The notes under the pieces are model-generated. The model did no database searches, was not told the origin of the DNA, and saw only the letters and a program-made list of their open reading frames with translations. A stretch of 64,000 bases of DNA from Streptomyces roseoverticillatus (GTDB taxonomy: Bacteria > Actinomycetota > Actinomycetes > Streptomycetales > Streptomycetaceae), in NCBI RefSeq assembly GCF_000719265.1, contig NZ_JOFL01000008.1, forward strand, positions 62,001 to 126,000, read 5' to 3'. The stretch's first letter is position 1; every line of letters starts with the position of its first letter. Position numbers and translations under genes: made by a program. This document shows, in pieces, positions 41,678-51,400 of this stretch.

Positions 41678-44344
41678 TCAGATCGCTCCCTTGCGGGTCA
41701 GGTGCGAGAACGACAGCCACCCCGGCAGCACCGGCAGCCACAGCGTCATGAGGCGGAAGAGCAGCACCGCCGGCGTGCCCTGTTCCGCGGGGAGCCCGGC
41801 CACCGTCAGCGCCGCCGTCAGGGCCAGTTCCACCGCGCCCACGCCGCCCGGCGTCGGTGCCGCCGACCCCAGGGCGTTGGCGGTCAGGAACACCACCGCG
41901 ATGCTCGCGTAGCTCAGCTCGCCCCCGAACGCGCGGATCGACGCGTCCAGGCACATAACGTTCGCCGCCGTCAGCAGCAGCATGCCGCCGATGCCCGAGA
42001 CCAGCTTCTGCGGGCGCTGCATCACGTCCAGCATGCGCGGGATCACGCCCGCGAAGAGCGACCGGAGGCGGGTCGACACGAACTTCCGCAGGACGGGGAT
42101 CGCCGCCACGACCAGCACCAGCACGGCGGCCGTCAGGAGGCCGCCGATGACCGTGCGGGAGGGGCCGAGGGACGAGCTGCGTTCCGTGCCGGTGACGTAG
42201 CCGAAGGACAGCAGCAGCAGGATGTGGCACGCCAGGCCGAACAGCTGGGACGCGCCCACGCTCGCCACCGCAAGGCCCGGGCGGACGCCCGAACGCTGCA
42301 GGAAGCGGGTGTTCAGGGCCACGCCGCCGACCGCCGCGGGAGCCACCAGCTTGACGAACGAGCCGGCCACCTGGGCCAGCACCGTGCGGCCGAAGCCCAC
42401 CTTCTCGGGCACGAAGCCCAGCAGGCTCATCGAGGCGGCGACGTACGTCAGCGCCTGGAAGGCCACCGCGACCGCCACCCACGCCCAGTTCGCCTTGTCG
42501 ACGAGGTCGCCGAACTGCACGTGGGTGAGCTGCGACAGCAGGAAGTACGCGGCGAAGGCGCCCGCGACGAAGCTGATGAGGGTGCGCGGCTTGATGCGCT
42601 CCAGGCGGACGGGCTCTATCGGGGCCTGGGGGCGGATGAGCAGGACCTGGCGGCGGATCTGGGCCAGCAGGTCCTCTTCGCGGGCCTCCTCCAGGGCCTC
42701 GTCTATGGCGCGCTTCTCGGCCTGCCGTTCCGCCTTGAGCGTCTTGCGGTCGCTGACGGTCTCCTTGGCGGCTTCCGCCGCCTCCAGGACCTTCTCGCGC
42801 TCGCGCTGGGCCCGCTCGCGGGCGAGCTGGCGCAGGGTCGCGCGGCTGACGCGGGTGAGGGCGATGGGCTGCAGGAGCGGGAGGCTGTCGGCGATGGCGT
42901 CGGGGCCGAGGACGGCCACGCCGGTGGCCACGGCGCGTTCGGCGCCGACCCGCAGGCCGAGCGTGACGAGGAGCTGCGCCACGTCCATGCGCAGGACCAC
43001 GTCGCCGGCCGCGATCTCGCCGCCGCGCAGGTCGGTCAGGACCACGTTGCCGGAACGATCCACCAGCAGGGCGTCGCCGTCGAGCCTGCGGTGCGCGATG
43101 CGGCGCGACTGCAGGGCCTGCACCTGGCGCCACGCGCCCGCCATGAGCTCGTCGGTGATCTCCTCGGTGGGGACCTGGCCGAGGGGGCGGCCGCCGATGT
43201 GCTCGTAGACGAGCATCACGGCGTCCGGGCCCAGCTCGGAGGTGGCGATCAGCTTGGGGGCGTTGGCGCCGGCCGCGATGGCCGCGTAGGCCAGCAGTGC
43301 CTCCTGCTCCAGGGCCTGGCGCAGGGACTGCAGGCTGCGGCGCTGGGTGATGCCCCGCAGGGCCAGCCGCTGCCAGACGCGGTAGAAGAAGCCCTGCGCC
43401 TGTTGCTCGCGGTCGACGACCGTGACGTCCAGGGGCGGGCCGTCCTCCAGGGTGACGATGTAGCGGCGGCCCCGCTCGTGCGGCTCGGTGTCGTCGGCGC
43501 CGTCCTCGGTGCGCAGCGCGGTGACCGGCTTGAAGCCGACGCGGCGCAGGCCCGTCAGCAGGTGACGGCCCGTGGGGCGGACATTGGGGGAGCCGACGGC
43601 GTAGAGCGTGCCGTAGGCGACCGTCCAGCCGATCAGGACGGTGGTGACGATCGAGAACGGCGTCGTGTAGCCGTTGACCAGGACGGCGAAGGCGTCCAGG
43701 AGGAGGACCGCCCACATGGCGACCCGCCAGCGGGGGCGGTGGGACATGCCCACGGCCGTCATGTAGGCGATGACCGGTGCCAGGTAGCCGTGCACGGGGT
43801 CGGTGAGGCCGCCGGTGGGGGCCTGCTGGGTGAGGGCGTCCCGGATCGAACCGGGGGCCGACCGGGCGACCCACAGGTCGGTGGCCAGCGACACGCCGTG
43901 CGCGAGCACGGCCGCCAGCACGCCGTCGGCGATGCGCAGCCCGTCCCGTTTGATCAGCCGCTCGACGGCGAAGGCCACGGGGACGATGAAGATGGCGATG
44001 TTGGCCGCGAGGCCCGCGAAGCTCGCCAGCAGCTGCGGGGCGCGCCCCGTGCTCTCCTTGATGTCCTGTTCGAGGCCCGTGGTGGTGCCGTGGGCGAAAG
44101 CCGCGAGGGCCAGGACGAGGGCGATGCCGACGATGCCGAGGAAGAGCCGCACCAGGTCGGCCGGGCGGTGCACGCGCGCGGGCAGCAGCGGCTCGTCGCC
44201 GGAGACCCGGTCGATGTGTGCCTCCCCGTCCGCGCAGTCGTAGCCGGGCTCCCCGGAAGCGGGCAGCGCTCGGGGAGCGCGGTCCTCTTCAGGAGGCTCC
44301 GCGCCCTGCTGCCGGTCCTTCTCTTCTTCTTGGTCTCGTATCAC
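41678..44344 (-). CDS. Large fusion: membrane domain, kinase-like domain and LPG-synthase-type flippase
   Basis: An 888-aa integral membrane protein in three parts. The N-terminal ~270 residues hold about six helices. Residues ~280-550 form a cytoplasmic protein-kinase/APH-like domain, with VMLVYEHIGGRPL as hinge, HRRLDGDALLV as catalytic loop and LTDLRGG in place of DFG. A coiled, charged stretch follows (about 555-625; EREKVLEAAEAAKETVSDRK). The last ~260 residues are the UPF0104/LPG_synthase_TM domain with seven or so helices (PAAVGGVALNTRFL, TPGGVGAVELALTAAL), related to the flippase part of MprF. It probably moves a lipid or polyprenol-linked substrate, with a kinase-like domain sensing or modifying; no substrate is known. 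The GTG at 44344 is the first start. Confidence 0.88.
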   Translation of the reverse strand: MIRDQEEEKDRQQGAEPPEEDRAPRALPASGEPGYDCADGEAHIDRVSGDEPLLPARVHRPADLVRLFLGIVGIALVLALAAFAHGTTTGLEQDIKESTGRAPQLLASFAGLAANIAIFIVPVAFAVERLIKRDGLRIADGVLAAVLAHGVSLATDLWVARSAPGSIRDALTQQAPTGGLTDPVHGYLAPVIAYMTAVGMSHRPRWRVAMWAVLLLDAFAVLVNGYTTPFSIVTTVLIGWTVAYGTLYAVGSPNVRPTGRHLLTGLRRVGFKPVTALRTEDGADDTEPHERGRRYIVTLEDGPPLDVTVVDREQQAQGFFYRVWQRLALRGITQRRSLQSLRQALEQEALLAYAAIAAGANAPKLIATSELGPDAVMLVYEHIGGRPLGQVPTEEITDELMAGAWRQVQALQSRRIAHRRLDGDALLVDRSGNVVLTDLRGGEIAAGDVVLRMDVAQLLVTLGLRVGAERAVATGVAVLGPDAIADSLPLLQPIALTRVSRATLRQLARERAQREREKVLEAAEAAKETVSDRKTLKAERQAEKRAIDEALEEAREEDLLAQIRRQVLLIRPQAPIEPVRLERIKPRTLISFVAGAFAAYFLLSQLTHVQFGDLVDKANWAWVAVAVAFQALTYVAASMSLLGFVPEKVGFGRTVLAQVAGSFVKLVAPAAVGGVALNTRFLQRSGVRPGLAVASVGASQLFGLACHILLLLSFGYVTGTERSSSLGPSRTVIGGLLTAAVLVLVVAAIPVLRKFVSTRLRSLFAGVIPRMLDVMQRPQKLVSGIGGMLLLTAANVMCLDASIRAFGGELSYASIAVVFLTANALGSAAPTPGGVGAVELALTAALTVAGLPAEQGTPAVLLFRLMTLWLPVLPGWLSFSHLTRKGAI

Positions 44345-44505
44345 CTGTCACCGCCCGGAAGATGGTGGCATGGCCCCGCCGGGCGAGGGGGCATCAGGGT
44401 GCAATTCGGGGGCGCGGACTCCGGATCGTACGCCCTGTGGTGCGAATGCGCACTCTGAGTGACCGGGGGTCCGTGCTGTCGGTGGGGTACGGCACCATGG
44501 GCCGG

Positions 44506-44865
44506 ATGAGCGAGGACGATGAGCTCCCCGAGTACGCGGAGCGGGTGCTGGAGGTCGCCGAGCGGATCCCGCCCGGCCGGGTGATGACCTACGGGGACGT
44601 CGCCGAGTGGCTGGGGGAGGGCGGGCCGCGGCAGGTCGGCCGCGTCATGGCGCTCTACGGCGGCGCCGTGCCCTGGTGGCGGGTCGTCCGCGCGGACGGC
44701 GTCCTGCTGCCCGGCCACGAGCTGCGCGCCCTCGCCCGCTACCGCGAGGAGGGCACGCCGCTGCGCGAGGCCGGGCGGGCCGCTGAGGGACACGTGCCCC
44801 GGCTCGCCATGGCCCGCGCCCGCTGGGACGGCCGCGAGCCCGGGAGTGTGACTCCGCACACCTGA
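44506..44865 (+). CDS. Alkyltransferase-like (ATL) protein of the MGMT family
   Basis: A 119-aa protein equal to the DNA-binding domain of O6-alkylguanine DNA alkyltransferase: VLEVAERIPPGRVMTYGDVA and the helix-turn-helix RQVGRVMALYGG. The acceptor motif PCHRV of true MGMT is replaced by PWWRV, so it cannot accept the alkyl group; it belongs to the ATL proteins, which bind alkylated bases and pass them to nucleotide excision repair. An ATG three codons upstream (44497) is a possible start. It is divergent from the flippase gene, and 203 bp separate it from the helicase-nuclease gene adnA. Confidence 0.9.
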   Translation: MSEDDELPEYAERVLEVAERIPPGRVMTYGDVAEWLGEGGPRQVGRVMALYGGAVPWWRVVRADGVLLPGHELRALARYREEGTPLREAGRAAEGHVPRLAMARARWDGREPGSVTPHT

Positions 44866-45068
44866 CGGTTTCCCCCGGCCACCGTGTGACCGGTGCGGGA
44901 CCGGTCTCACCCGAACGGATGAGACCGTGGAAGCCGTGCGCCGACTCCCGGGACGCCCTGCGCCCCGGACGCCGCCTGGCGTAGCGTCGGGAACCGCCGT
45001 CACTCCCCGGCCTCCAGGCCCGCACGGCCGCACGACTCCCCGCACCCCCACCAGGACCGGCAACCCAC

Positions 45069-48000
45069 GTGAGCTCCTCCCCGCCTTCCGGCTCGACCCG
45101 GCCGCAGCGCCCGCAGGCACGGCAGCCCTCCCCGGGCGCCTACCGCCTCGTGCGCACCCGGCCGGGCCCCACGGCCCTTCCTGAGCTGGACGCGCGGCAG
45201 CGCGCCGTGGTTGAGCACGCCGGCGGTCCCCTGCTCGTCCTCGCGGGGCCCGGCACGGGAAAGACCACCACGCTGGTCGAGGCCGTCGCGGAGCGGGTGC
45301 GCCGGGGCACCCCGCCGGAGCGGATCCTCGTCCTCACCTTCAGCCGCAAGGCCGCCGTCGAGCTCCGCGACCGGATGGCCGCCCGGCTCGGCGCCGGAGC
45401 CGGCGCGCCCCGGGCCACGACCTTCCACTCGTACTGCTACGCCCTGGTCCGCGCCCACCAGGACGCCGACCTGTTCATCGACCCGCTGCGGCTGCTGTCC
45501 GGCCCCGAGCAGGACGCCGTCGTGCGCGAGCTGCTGGCCGGCCAGGCCGGGCTGGAGCGCGCCGGCCGCGCCCGCGTGCGCTGGCCCGACGAGCTCCGCG
45601 CCTGCCTGACCACCCGCGGCTTCGCCGACGAGGTGCGCGCCGTCCTCGCCCGCAGCCGCGAGCTCGGGCTCGGCCCCGGCGCCCTCGGCGACTTCGCCGG
45701 CCGCACCGGGCGGCCCGACTGGGCCGCCGCCGCGTCCTTCCTCGCCGAGTACCTGGACCTGCTCGACCTGCGCGGCGTCCTCGACTACGCCGAACTCGTC
45801 CACCGCGCGGTCCTCCTCGCCGAGCGGCAGGACACCGCCGCCGAACTGGCCGGCCGCTACGACGCCGTCTTCGTCGACGAGTACCAGGACACCGACGCCT
45901 CCCAGGTGCGGCTCCTGCGGGCCCTCGCGGGCGACGGCCGCACCCTCGTCGCCTTCGGCGACCCCGACCAGTCGATCTACGCCTTCCGGGGCGCCGACAT
46001 CAACGGCATCCTCGAATTCCCGCACGCCTTCCCGCGCCGGGACGGCTCGCCCGCGCCCGTCGAGGTCCTCACCACCTCGCGCCGCTCCGCCGCGCGGCTG
46101 CTCGACGCCACCCGGCTGCTCACCCGCCGGATGCCCCTCACCCGCCTCCCCGCGGACGCCGTCCGCGCGCACCGGGACCTCACCGCGGTGCGCGAGGGCG
46201 GGAGCGTGGAGGCGTACACGTACCCCACCGCGGGCGCCGAGACCGACAACATCGCCGACATCCTGCGCCGCGCCCACCTGGAGGACGGCGTCCCCTGGCA
46301 CGAGATGGCCGTCCTCGTCCGCGCCGGCTCCCGCTCCATACCGTCCCTGCGCCGCGCCCTGACGTCGGCGGGCGTCCCCGTGGAGGTCGACGGCGACGAC
46401 ATCCCCCTGCGCCAGGAACCGGCGGTCGCCCCGCTGCTGACGGCGCTGCGGGTGGTGGCCGAGGGCGTGGCCTCGTCCGCCGCCACGGAGGCCTCCGACC
46501 GGCAGACCCCTGCCGTGGACCCCGAGACCGCCCTCACCCTCCTCACTTCCCCGCTCGGCGGCATGGACGCGACGGACCTCCGGCGCCTCGGCCGCGCTCT
46601 GCGCGATGAGGAGCGAGCCGGCGGCGCCGACCTGCCGAGACCCTCCGACACCCTCATCGCCGAAGCCCTGGCGCAGCCCGAACGGCTGGCCGTCCACGAC
46701 CCCGCCTACGCCCGCGGCGCCCAGCGCCTCGGCGCCCTCCTGCGCGAGGCGCGCGAGCTCCTCGCGGCCGGCGGCACCGCCGAAGAGGCCCTCTGGGCCC
46801 TCTGGGACGGCACCCCCTGGCCCGCCCGCCTGGAGCGCGCGGCCCACCGCGGCGGCGCCGCCGGCCGCAACGCCGACCGTGACCTCGACGCGATCTGCGC
46901 CCTCTTCGAGACCGCCGCCCGCGCCGAGGAACGCACTGGCGGCCGCGGCGCCCTGAACTTCCTCGACGAGCTCGAAGCGCAGGACATCGCCGCCGACACC
47001 CTCACCCGCAGGGCCGTCCGCCCGGACGCCGTGCGCCTGATGACCGCCCACCGCTCCAAGGGCCTCGAATGGCACCTCGTGGTCGTCGCGGGCGTTCAGG
47101 AGGGCCTCTGGCCCGACCTGCGGCGCCGCGGCTCGCTCCTGGAAGCCGACCGGATCGGCCGCGACGGCCTCGCCGAACCGCTCAGCCCCGGCGCGCTGCT
47201 CGCCGAGGAGCGCCGCCTGTTCTACGTGGCGGCCACGCGTGCGCGCGAGCGCGTGGTCGTCACCGCGGTCAAGGCGGCCGCCGAGGACGGCGACCAGCCC
47301 TCCCGGTTCCTGGCCGAGCTGGGCGCCGAGCCCGTCGACGTCACCCAGCGCCCCCGGCGCCCCCTGGCCGTCTCCGCGCTCGTGGCGGAGCTGCGCGCCA
47401 CGACCGTCGACCCCGCCGCCTCGGACGCCCTGCGCTCCGCCGCCGCGCAGCGCCTCGCCCGGCTCGCGGCCCTGCGCGACGACGAGGGCCAGCCGCTCGT
47501 CCCGGCGGCCCACCCGTACCGCTGGTGGGGCCTGCACGAGCCGACGCACAGCGAGGTGCCGCTGCGCGACCGCACGCGCCCCGTCGCCCTGTCCGGCTCG
47601 GCCCTCGGCCAGCTGGGCACCTGCTCCCTGCAGTGGTACCTGGGGCGCGAGGTGAAGGCCGACGCACCCGCCACCGCCGCCCAGGGGTTCGGCAACGTGG
47701 TGCACGTCCTCGCCGACGAGGTCGCCTCCGGCCGCACCCCCGCCGACCTCGCCGTGCTCATGGAACGCCTCGACTCCGTGTGGGACGCGCTCGCCTTCGA
47801 CGCCCCCTGGAAGTCCGCGCAGGAGAAGGAGAACGCCCGCGCGGCCCTGGAGCGCTTCCTGCGCTGGCACGTGATGGACCGCGGCGGCCGGGCCCCCGTC
47901 GCGACCGAGCACCCCTTCGACGTCACCCTGAAGGCCGACGACTACCTGGTCCGCATCCGCGGCTCCATGGACCGCGTCGAAGCGGACGAGCACGGCCGCA

Positions 48001-48383
48001 CCTACGTCGTCGACTTCAAGACCGGCAAGGGCACCGTCTCCGCCAAGGAGGTCGAGCGCCACCCCCAGCTCGCCGTCTACCAGCTCGCCGTCGAGCACGG
48101 CGCCGTCGACGACGCCTTCGAGGGCGCCCGGCCGCGGCCCGGCGGTGCCGAGCTCGTCCAGCTGCGCCAGGGCGCGGCGAAGAAGGACGGCGGCGACTCC
48201 GTACCCAAGGTGCAGGCCCAGGAGCCGCTGGGCGAGGGCGAGTGGATCGGCGGGCTGCTCGCCGAGGCCGCGGGCCGCGTCCTGGAGGAGCGGTTCGCGC
48301 CCCGCCCCGGCCAGCACTGCTCGCACTGCTCCTTCCGCGCCTCCTGCACCGCCCGGCCCGAGGGCCGGCAGGTCGTCGAGTAG
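45069..48383 (+). CDS. adnA: AdnA-like UvrD-family helicase with Fe-S PD-(D/E)XK nuclease
   Basis: A 1104-aa subunit of the actinobacterial AdnAB helicase-nuclease that resects double-strand breaks. Helicase core: AGPGTGKTTTLVE (Walker A), DEYQDTD, GDPDQSIYAFRGAD, HRSKGLEWHLV and YVAATRARERV. The C-terminal RecB-type nuclease has the DFKTGKG active-site lysine and the QLAVYQLAVE strand-helix. One Cys lies before it (GTCSLQWYL, near residue 850) and three after it (CSHCSFRASC, near 1085), the pattern of the four-Cys Fe-S cluster that clamps this nuclease fold. The protein starts with a basic YRLVRTRPGP segment typical of AdnA. It is 73 bp upstream of the adnB-like gene. Confidence 0.92.
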   Translation: MSSSPPSGSTRPQRPQARQPSPGAYRLVRTRPGPTALPELDARQRAVVEHAGGPLLVLAGPGTGKTTTLVEAVAERVRRGTPPERILVLTFSRKAAVELRDRMAARLGAGAGAPRATTFHSYCYALVRAHQDADLFIDPLRLLSGPEQDAVVRELLAGQAGLERAGRARVRWPDELRACLTTRGFADEVRAVLARSRELGLGPGALGDFAGRTGRPDWAAAASFLAEYLDLLDLRGVLDYAELVHRAVLLAERQDTAAELAGRYDAVFVDEYQDTDASQVRLLRALAGDGRTLVAFGDPDQSIYAFRGADINGILEFPHAFPRRDGSPAPVEVLTTSRRSAARLLDATRLLTRRMPLTRLPADAVRAHRDLTAVREGGSVEAYTYPTAGAETDNIADILRRAHLEDGVPWHEMAVLVRAGSRSIPSLRRALTSAGVPVEVDGDDIPLRQEPAVAPLLTALRVVAEGVASSAATEASDRQTPAVDPETALTLLTSPLGGMDATDLRRLGRALRDEERAGGADLPRPSDTLIAEALAQPERLAVHDPAYARGAQRLGALLREARELLAAGGTAEEALWALWDGTPWPARLERAAHRGGAAGRNADRDLDAICALFETAARAEERTGGRGALNFLDELEAQDIAADTLTRRAVRPDAVRLMTAHRSKGLEWHLVVVAGVQEGLWPDLRRRGSLLEADRIGRDGLAEPLSPGALLAEERRLFYVAATRARERVVVTAVKAAAEDGDQPSRFLAELGAEPVDVTQRPRRPLAVSALVAELRATTVDPAASDALRSAAAQRLARLAALRDDEGQPLVPAAHPYRWWGLHEPTHSEVPLRDRTRPVALSGSALGQLGTCSLQWYLGREVKADAPATAAQGFGNVVHVLADEVASGRTPADLAVLMERLDSVWDALAFDAPWKSAQEKENARAALERFLRWHVMDRGGRAPVATEHPFDVTLKADDYLVRIRGSMDRVEADEHGRTYVVDFKTGKGTVSAKEVERHPQLAVYQLAVEHGAVDDAFEGARPRPGGAELVQLRQGAAKKDGGDSVPKVQAQEPLGEGEWIGGLLAEAAGRVLEERFAPRPGQHCSHCSFRASCTARPEGRQVVE

Positions 48384-48456
48384 CCCGGTCGGCACAGAAC
48401 CCCTCTGACCTGCGGCGATTCAGGACTGTCAGTGGCGGCCGTTAGCGTGGTGTGCC

Positions 48457-51400
48457 GTGACCCCGCGCCTGACCGACCCCGAGCAGCTCAAGGAGCTCCT
48501 CGGCATCCCCTTCACCCCGGAGCAGACGGCCTGCATCACCGCGCCGCCCGCCCCGCAGGTCATCGTGGCCGGCGCCGGCTCCGGCAAGACCACGGTGATG
48601 GCCGCGCGCGTGGTCTGGCTCGTCGGGACCGGACAGGTCGCTCCCGAGCAGGTCCTCGGCCTCACGTTCACGAACAAGGCAGCGGGCGAGCTGTCCGAGC
48701 GCGTCCGCAAGGCGCTCCACGCCGCCGGCGTCACCGACCCCGAGCCCTCGGCCGCCGACCCCGACCAGGCCCCGGGCGAACCGCAGATCTCCACGTACCA
48801 CGCCTTCGCCGGACGGCTCCTGAAGGAGCACGGCCTGCGCATCGGCCTGGAGCCCGGCGCCCGCCTCCTCGCCGACGCCACCCGCTTCCAGCTCGCCGCC
48901 CGCGTCCTGCGCACCTCACCGGGCCCGTACCCCGCCCTCACCCGGTCCTTCAGCGACCTCGTCGCCGACCTCCTGGCCCTCGACGGCGAGCTCGCCGAAC
49001 ACCTCGTGGCCACCGGCGACCTCCGCCGTCACGACCGCGAGCTGCTCGCGACCCTGGAAGGCGCCCGGCTCACCAACGCCGACCTGCGCAAGGTCCCTGA
49101 GACCGCCCGCGCCCGCCTCGAACTGCTGGAGCTCGTCGGCGCCTACCGCGAGGAGAAGCGGGGGCGCGACCTCCTCGACTTCGGCGACCAGATCGCCCTC
49201 TCCGCCGAGCTCGCCCGCACCCGCCCCGAGGCGGGCCGGATCCTGCGCGAGCAGTTCGCCGTCGTCCTCCTCGACGAGTACCAGGACACCTCCGTCGCCC
49301 AGCGCCTCCTGCTCTCCGGCCTCTTCGGCGGCGGCACCGGCCACGCCGTCACCGCCGTCGGCGACCCCTGCCAGGCCATCTACGGCTGGCGCGGCGCCTC
49401 CGTCGCCAACCTGGACGACTTCCCGGAGCACTTCCCCTTCGCCGACGGCAGCCCCGCCCGGCGCTTCGCCCTCAGCGAGAACCGGCGCAGCGGCGGCCGC
49501 CTCCTCGACCTCGCCAACGGCCTCGCCGCCGAGCTGCGCGAGCGCCACGAAGGCGTCGAGGCCCTGCGCCCCGCCCCCGGCGCCGAGCGCGACGGCGTCG
49601 TGCGCTGCGCCCTGCTGCCCACCCACGCCGAAGAGCTCGACTGGCTCGCCGGCTCCCTCGCCCACCTCGTGCGCACCGGCACCCGCCCCGGCGACATCGC
49701 CGTCCTGTGCCGCACCGCCGCCGACTTCGCCCAGATCCAGGGCGCGCTCGTGCAGCGCGACATCCCCGTCGAGGTCGTCGGCCTGTCCGGGCTGCTGCAC
49801 CTGCCGGAGATCGCCGACCTCGTCGCCGTCTGCGAGGTCCTCCAGGACCCCGCCGCCAACGCCTCCCTCGTCCGGCTGCTGATCGGGCCCCGCTGGCGCA
49901 TCGGCGCCCGCGACCTCGCCCTCCTCGGCCGCCGCGCCCGCACCCTCGTGCCCTACGGCAGCGCCGGCGACGACCCCGGGCGGCGCCTCGCCGAAGCCGT
50001 CGAAGGCGTCGACCCGGCCGAGACGGTCTCCCTCGCCGATGCCCTCGACACCTTCCTCGCCGCCGATGTCCCCGATGACGGTCTGCCCTTCTCCGCCGAG
50101 GCCCGCGTCCGCTTCGCCCGCCTCGCCGCCGAACTGCGCGACCTGCGGCGCTCCCTGGCCGACCCCCTCATGGACGTCCTCCACCGCGTCCTCGCCGTCA
50201 CCGGCCTGGAGGTCGAGCTGTCCGCCTCGCCGCACGCCCTGGCCGCCCGGCGCCGCGAGACCCTCTCCCACTTCCTGGACATCGCCGCGGGCTTCGCCGC
50301 CCTCGACGGCGAGACCACCGTGCTCTCCTTCCTCGGCTTCCTGCGCACCGCCGCGCAGTACGAGAAGGGCCTCGACAGCTCCCTCCCCGGAGGGGAGGAC
50401 ACCGTCAAGATCCTCACGGCGCACAAGTCCAAGGGCCTCGAATGGGACGTCGTCGCCGTCCCCGGCCTCGTCGACCGGACGTTCCCCAGCGAGCAGTCCC
50501 GCGACTCCTGGACCGCCCAGGCCAAGGTCCTCCCGCACGCCCTGCGCGGCGACGCCGACACCCTGCCCGACGTCGAGGCGTGGGACAGCAAGGGCATGGC
50601 CGCCTTCAAGGCCGCCATGAAGGAACACCAGCGCATCGAGGAACTCCGCCTCGGCTACGTCACCTTCACCCGCCCCCGCTCCCTCCTCCTCGGCTCCGGC
50701 CACTGGTGGGGCCCCAGCCAGAAGAAGCCCCGCGGGCCGTCCGCCTTCCTCGACGCCCTCCGCGCGCACTGCGAGGCCGGCCACGGCGAGATCGAGGCCT
50801 GGGCCGAGGCCCCCGAGGAGGGCGCGGAGAACCCCGCCCTGGAGGACACCGGAACCGACCGCTCCTGGCCGCTGCCCCTGGACCCGGACTCCCTCGCCCG
50901 CCGCCGCGCCGCGGCGGACGCGGTGCGGGGGTATTTGGAGCGACTGGACGCCGCTCCGGCGGAGGCCGGGGAGCCCGGCCCCGCCGACGATCCGGACTGG
51001 CCGCCCCCGCCGGAGGACGAGGACGACGCGGCGCCCGAGTGGTACGAGCCGTACGAGGACGAGCCCCTCGCCGACCCGGACGCGTGGGAGTCCTTGCCGA
51101 CGACCCGCCCGGAGGCGGATGCGGGAGCCGGGGCGTACGAGGGCGAGATCCTCTCCGAGCCCGACGCGTGGGAGTCCTTGCCGGCGGCTCGTCCCGAGGC
51201 CCCTGCGGAGCCCGAGGCGGCCGGCGGCGGGGCCGCCGTGTTGCCCGGGCCCCGCCGGGCACCCGGCGCTCCCGTGCCCGTACGGGGCGAGCACACCCCC
51301 GCCCGCCCCCGCCCCGCCGGAGGCCTGCCCCACCCGGCGCCGGAGCCCGAGGACATTCCTTCCGGCCCGCCCGGAGGGCACCTCCTGCCCGAAGAAGCCC

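Noticed and set aside
45000..48395. 1131-aa open frame on the minus strand opposite the adnA-like gene
   Set aside because: It is the antisense shadow of a high-GC coding region; the plus-strand frame has all helicase and nuclease motifs, the minus-strand frame has none and is Gly/Val/Arg-rich.
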